From Magnaporthiopsis rhizophila (Eukaryota > Ascomycota > Sordariomycetes > Magnaporthales > Magnaporthaceae), in assembly GCA_003049465.1 (NCBI GenBank), contig PYSS01000030.1:62001-126000 (forward strand): a stretch of 64,000 bases of DNA, written 5' to 3'. Every line of letters begins with the position of its first letter. The first letter of the stretch is position 1. Of this stretch, positions 63,824 to 64,000 are shown one piece after another. The position numbers were made by a program, and so were the translations under genes. The notes beneath the pieces were generated by a model. It worked only from the letters and a program-made list of their open reading frames with translations, was not told where the DNA came from and ran no database searches.

Positions 63824-63904
63824 TGACAAGTGTGGGATTCGAACCCACGCGGTGTGAACCATAGGAGCCTAAATCCTACTCCATAACCTCTCGGACAACT
63901 TGCC
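63824..63904 (-). tRNA. tRNA-Leu (anticodon UAG)
   Basis: 81 nt on the minus strand. The acceptor stem GGCAAGT pairs with ACTTGTC with one G-U, followed by discriminator A. The anticodon arm TAGGA-TTTAGGC-TCCTA places UAG at the anticodon. The long variable region is typical of type-II leucine tRNAs. The T arm GTGGG-TTCGAAT-CCCAC carries the B box GGTTCGAATCC. No intron is seen in the anticodon arm and CCA is not encoded, as expected in eukaryotes. It decodes CUA and related leucine codons. Confidence 0.95.
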
Positions 63905-64000
63905 ATTCATGACGTGAAAAAATCCAGGCGGCAAGCGTGCTTATCAGAGTCGGGTGCCCCTCTTGTGGCGCGGCGGCCATTTGCGCCACGTGCCACCGCT

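Noticed and set aside
1..64000. CRISPR arrays, operons, ribosome-binding sites and rRNA genes
   Set aside because: Eukaryotic sequence; no regularly spaced repeats or rRNA-like stretches were seen.

Overview
The window comes from a filamentous ascomycete, most likely a Sordariomycete; the genus cannot be fixed from the sequence alone. Evidence: short spliceosomal introns (about 64-235 nt) with GT-AG ends and CTRAY branch sites, fungal-only families (Ecm33-like GPI wall protein, Cu-only surface SOD, HeLo-like protein, PHO-4 type phosphate permease), and a retrotransposon island wrecked by C-to-T/G-to-A changes of the RIP (repeat-induced point mutation) type.

Layout. (1) 1-17,748 is an AT-rich, gene-free island. 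It holds a Ty3/gypsy chromovirus (element A, 3007-17748, target duplication AAACT) into whose RNase H region a second related chromovirus (element B, 7688-15116, reverse orientation, target duplication TTTAG) has inserted. Both are dead. (2) 17,749-64,000 is normal-GC, gene-sparse DNA with 13 recognisable protein-coding loci and one tRNA. In order: Cu-only superoxide dismutase (+), secreted protein of unknown function (+), a secreted precursor with two long internal repeats each ending in a Kex2-type KR site (+), a PHO-4/PiT phosphate permease with one apparent frameshift (-), an ATP-grasp enzyme (+), a histidine-phosphatase-like protein with a degraded first motif (-), a 1118-residue HeLo-like N-terminal-domain protein (-), a three-domain reading frame AtuA/DUF1446 - DUF4387 - class III CoA-transferase split by one in-frame TAG (-, reported as two halves), a putative cyclase/metal-dependent hydrolase (-), an AA1-like six-cysteine secreted protein (+), an eight-cysteine small secreted protein found only after splicing (-), a secreted tyrosinase (+), an Ecm33-like GPI protein (+) and tRNA-Leu(UAG) (-).

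How they fit together. Seven or eight of the thirteen loci encode secreted or cell-surface proteins, the pattern expected of a transposon-flanked, gene-poor compartment rich in candidate effectors. The cyclase and the AtuA/CoA-transferase frame lie head-to-tail 0.3 kb apart and probably form a small catabolic or acyl-CoA module. Two otherwise intact genes carry single disabling lesions (a 1-nt frameshift and a CAG-to-TAG-like stop), so this region is either decaying or contains sequence errors; this can be tested directly. The most interesting candidates for undescribed biology are the Kex2-repeat precursor at 25,951-26,574 and the interrupted AtuA-DUF4387-CoA-transferase fusion at 41,885-45,298.
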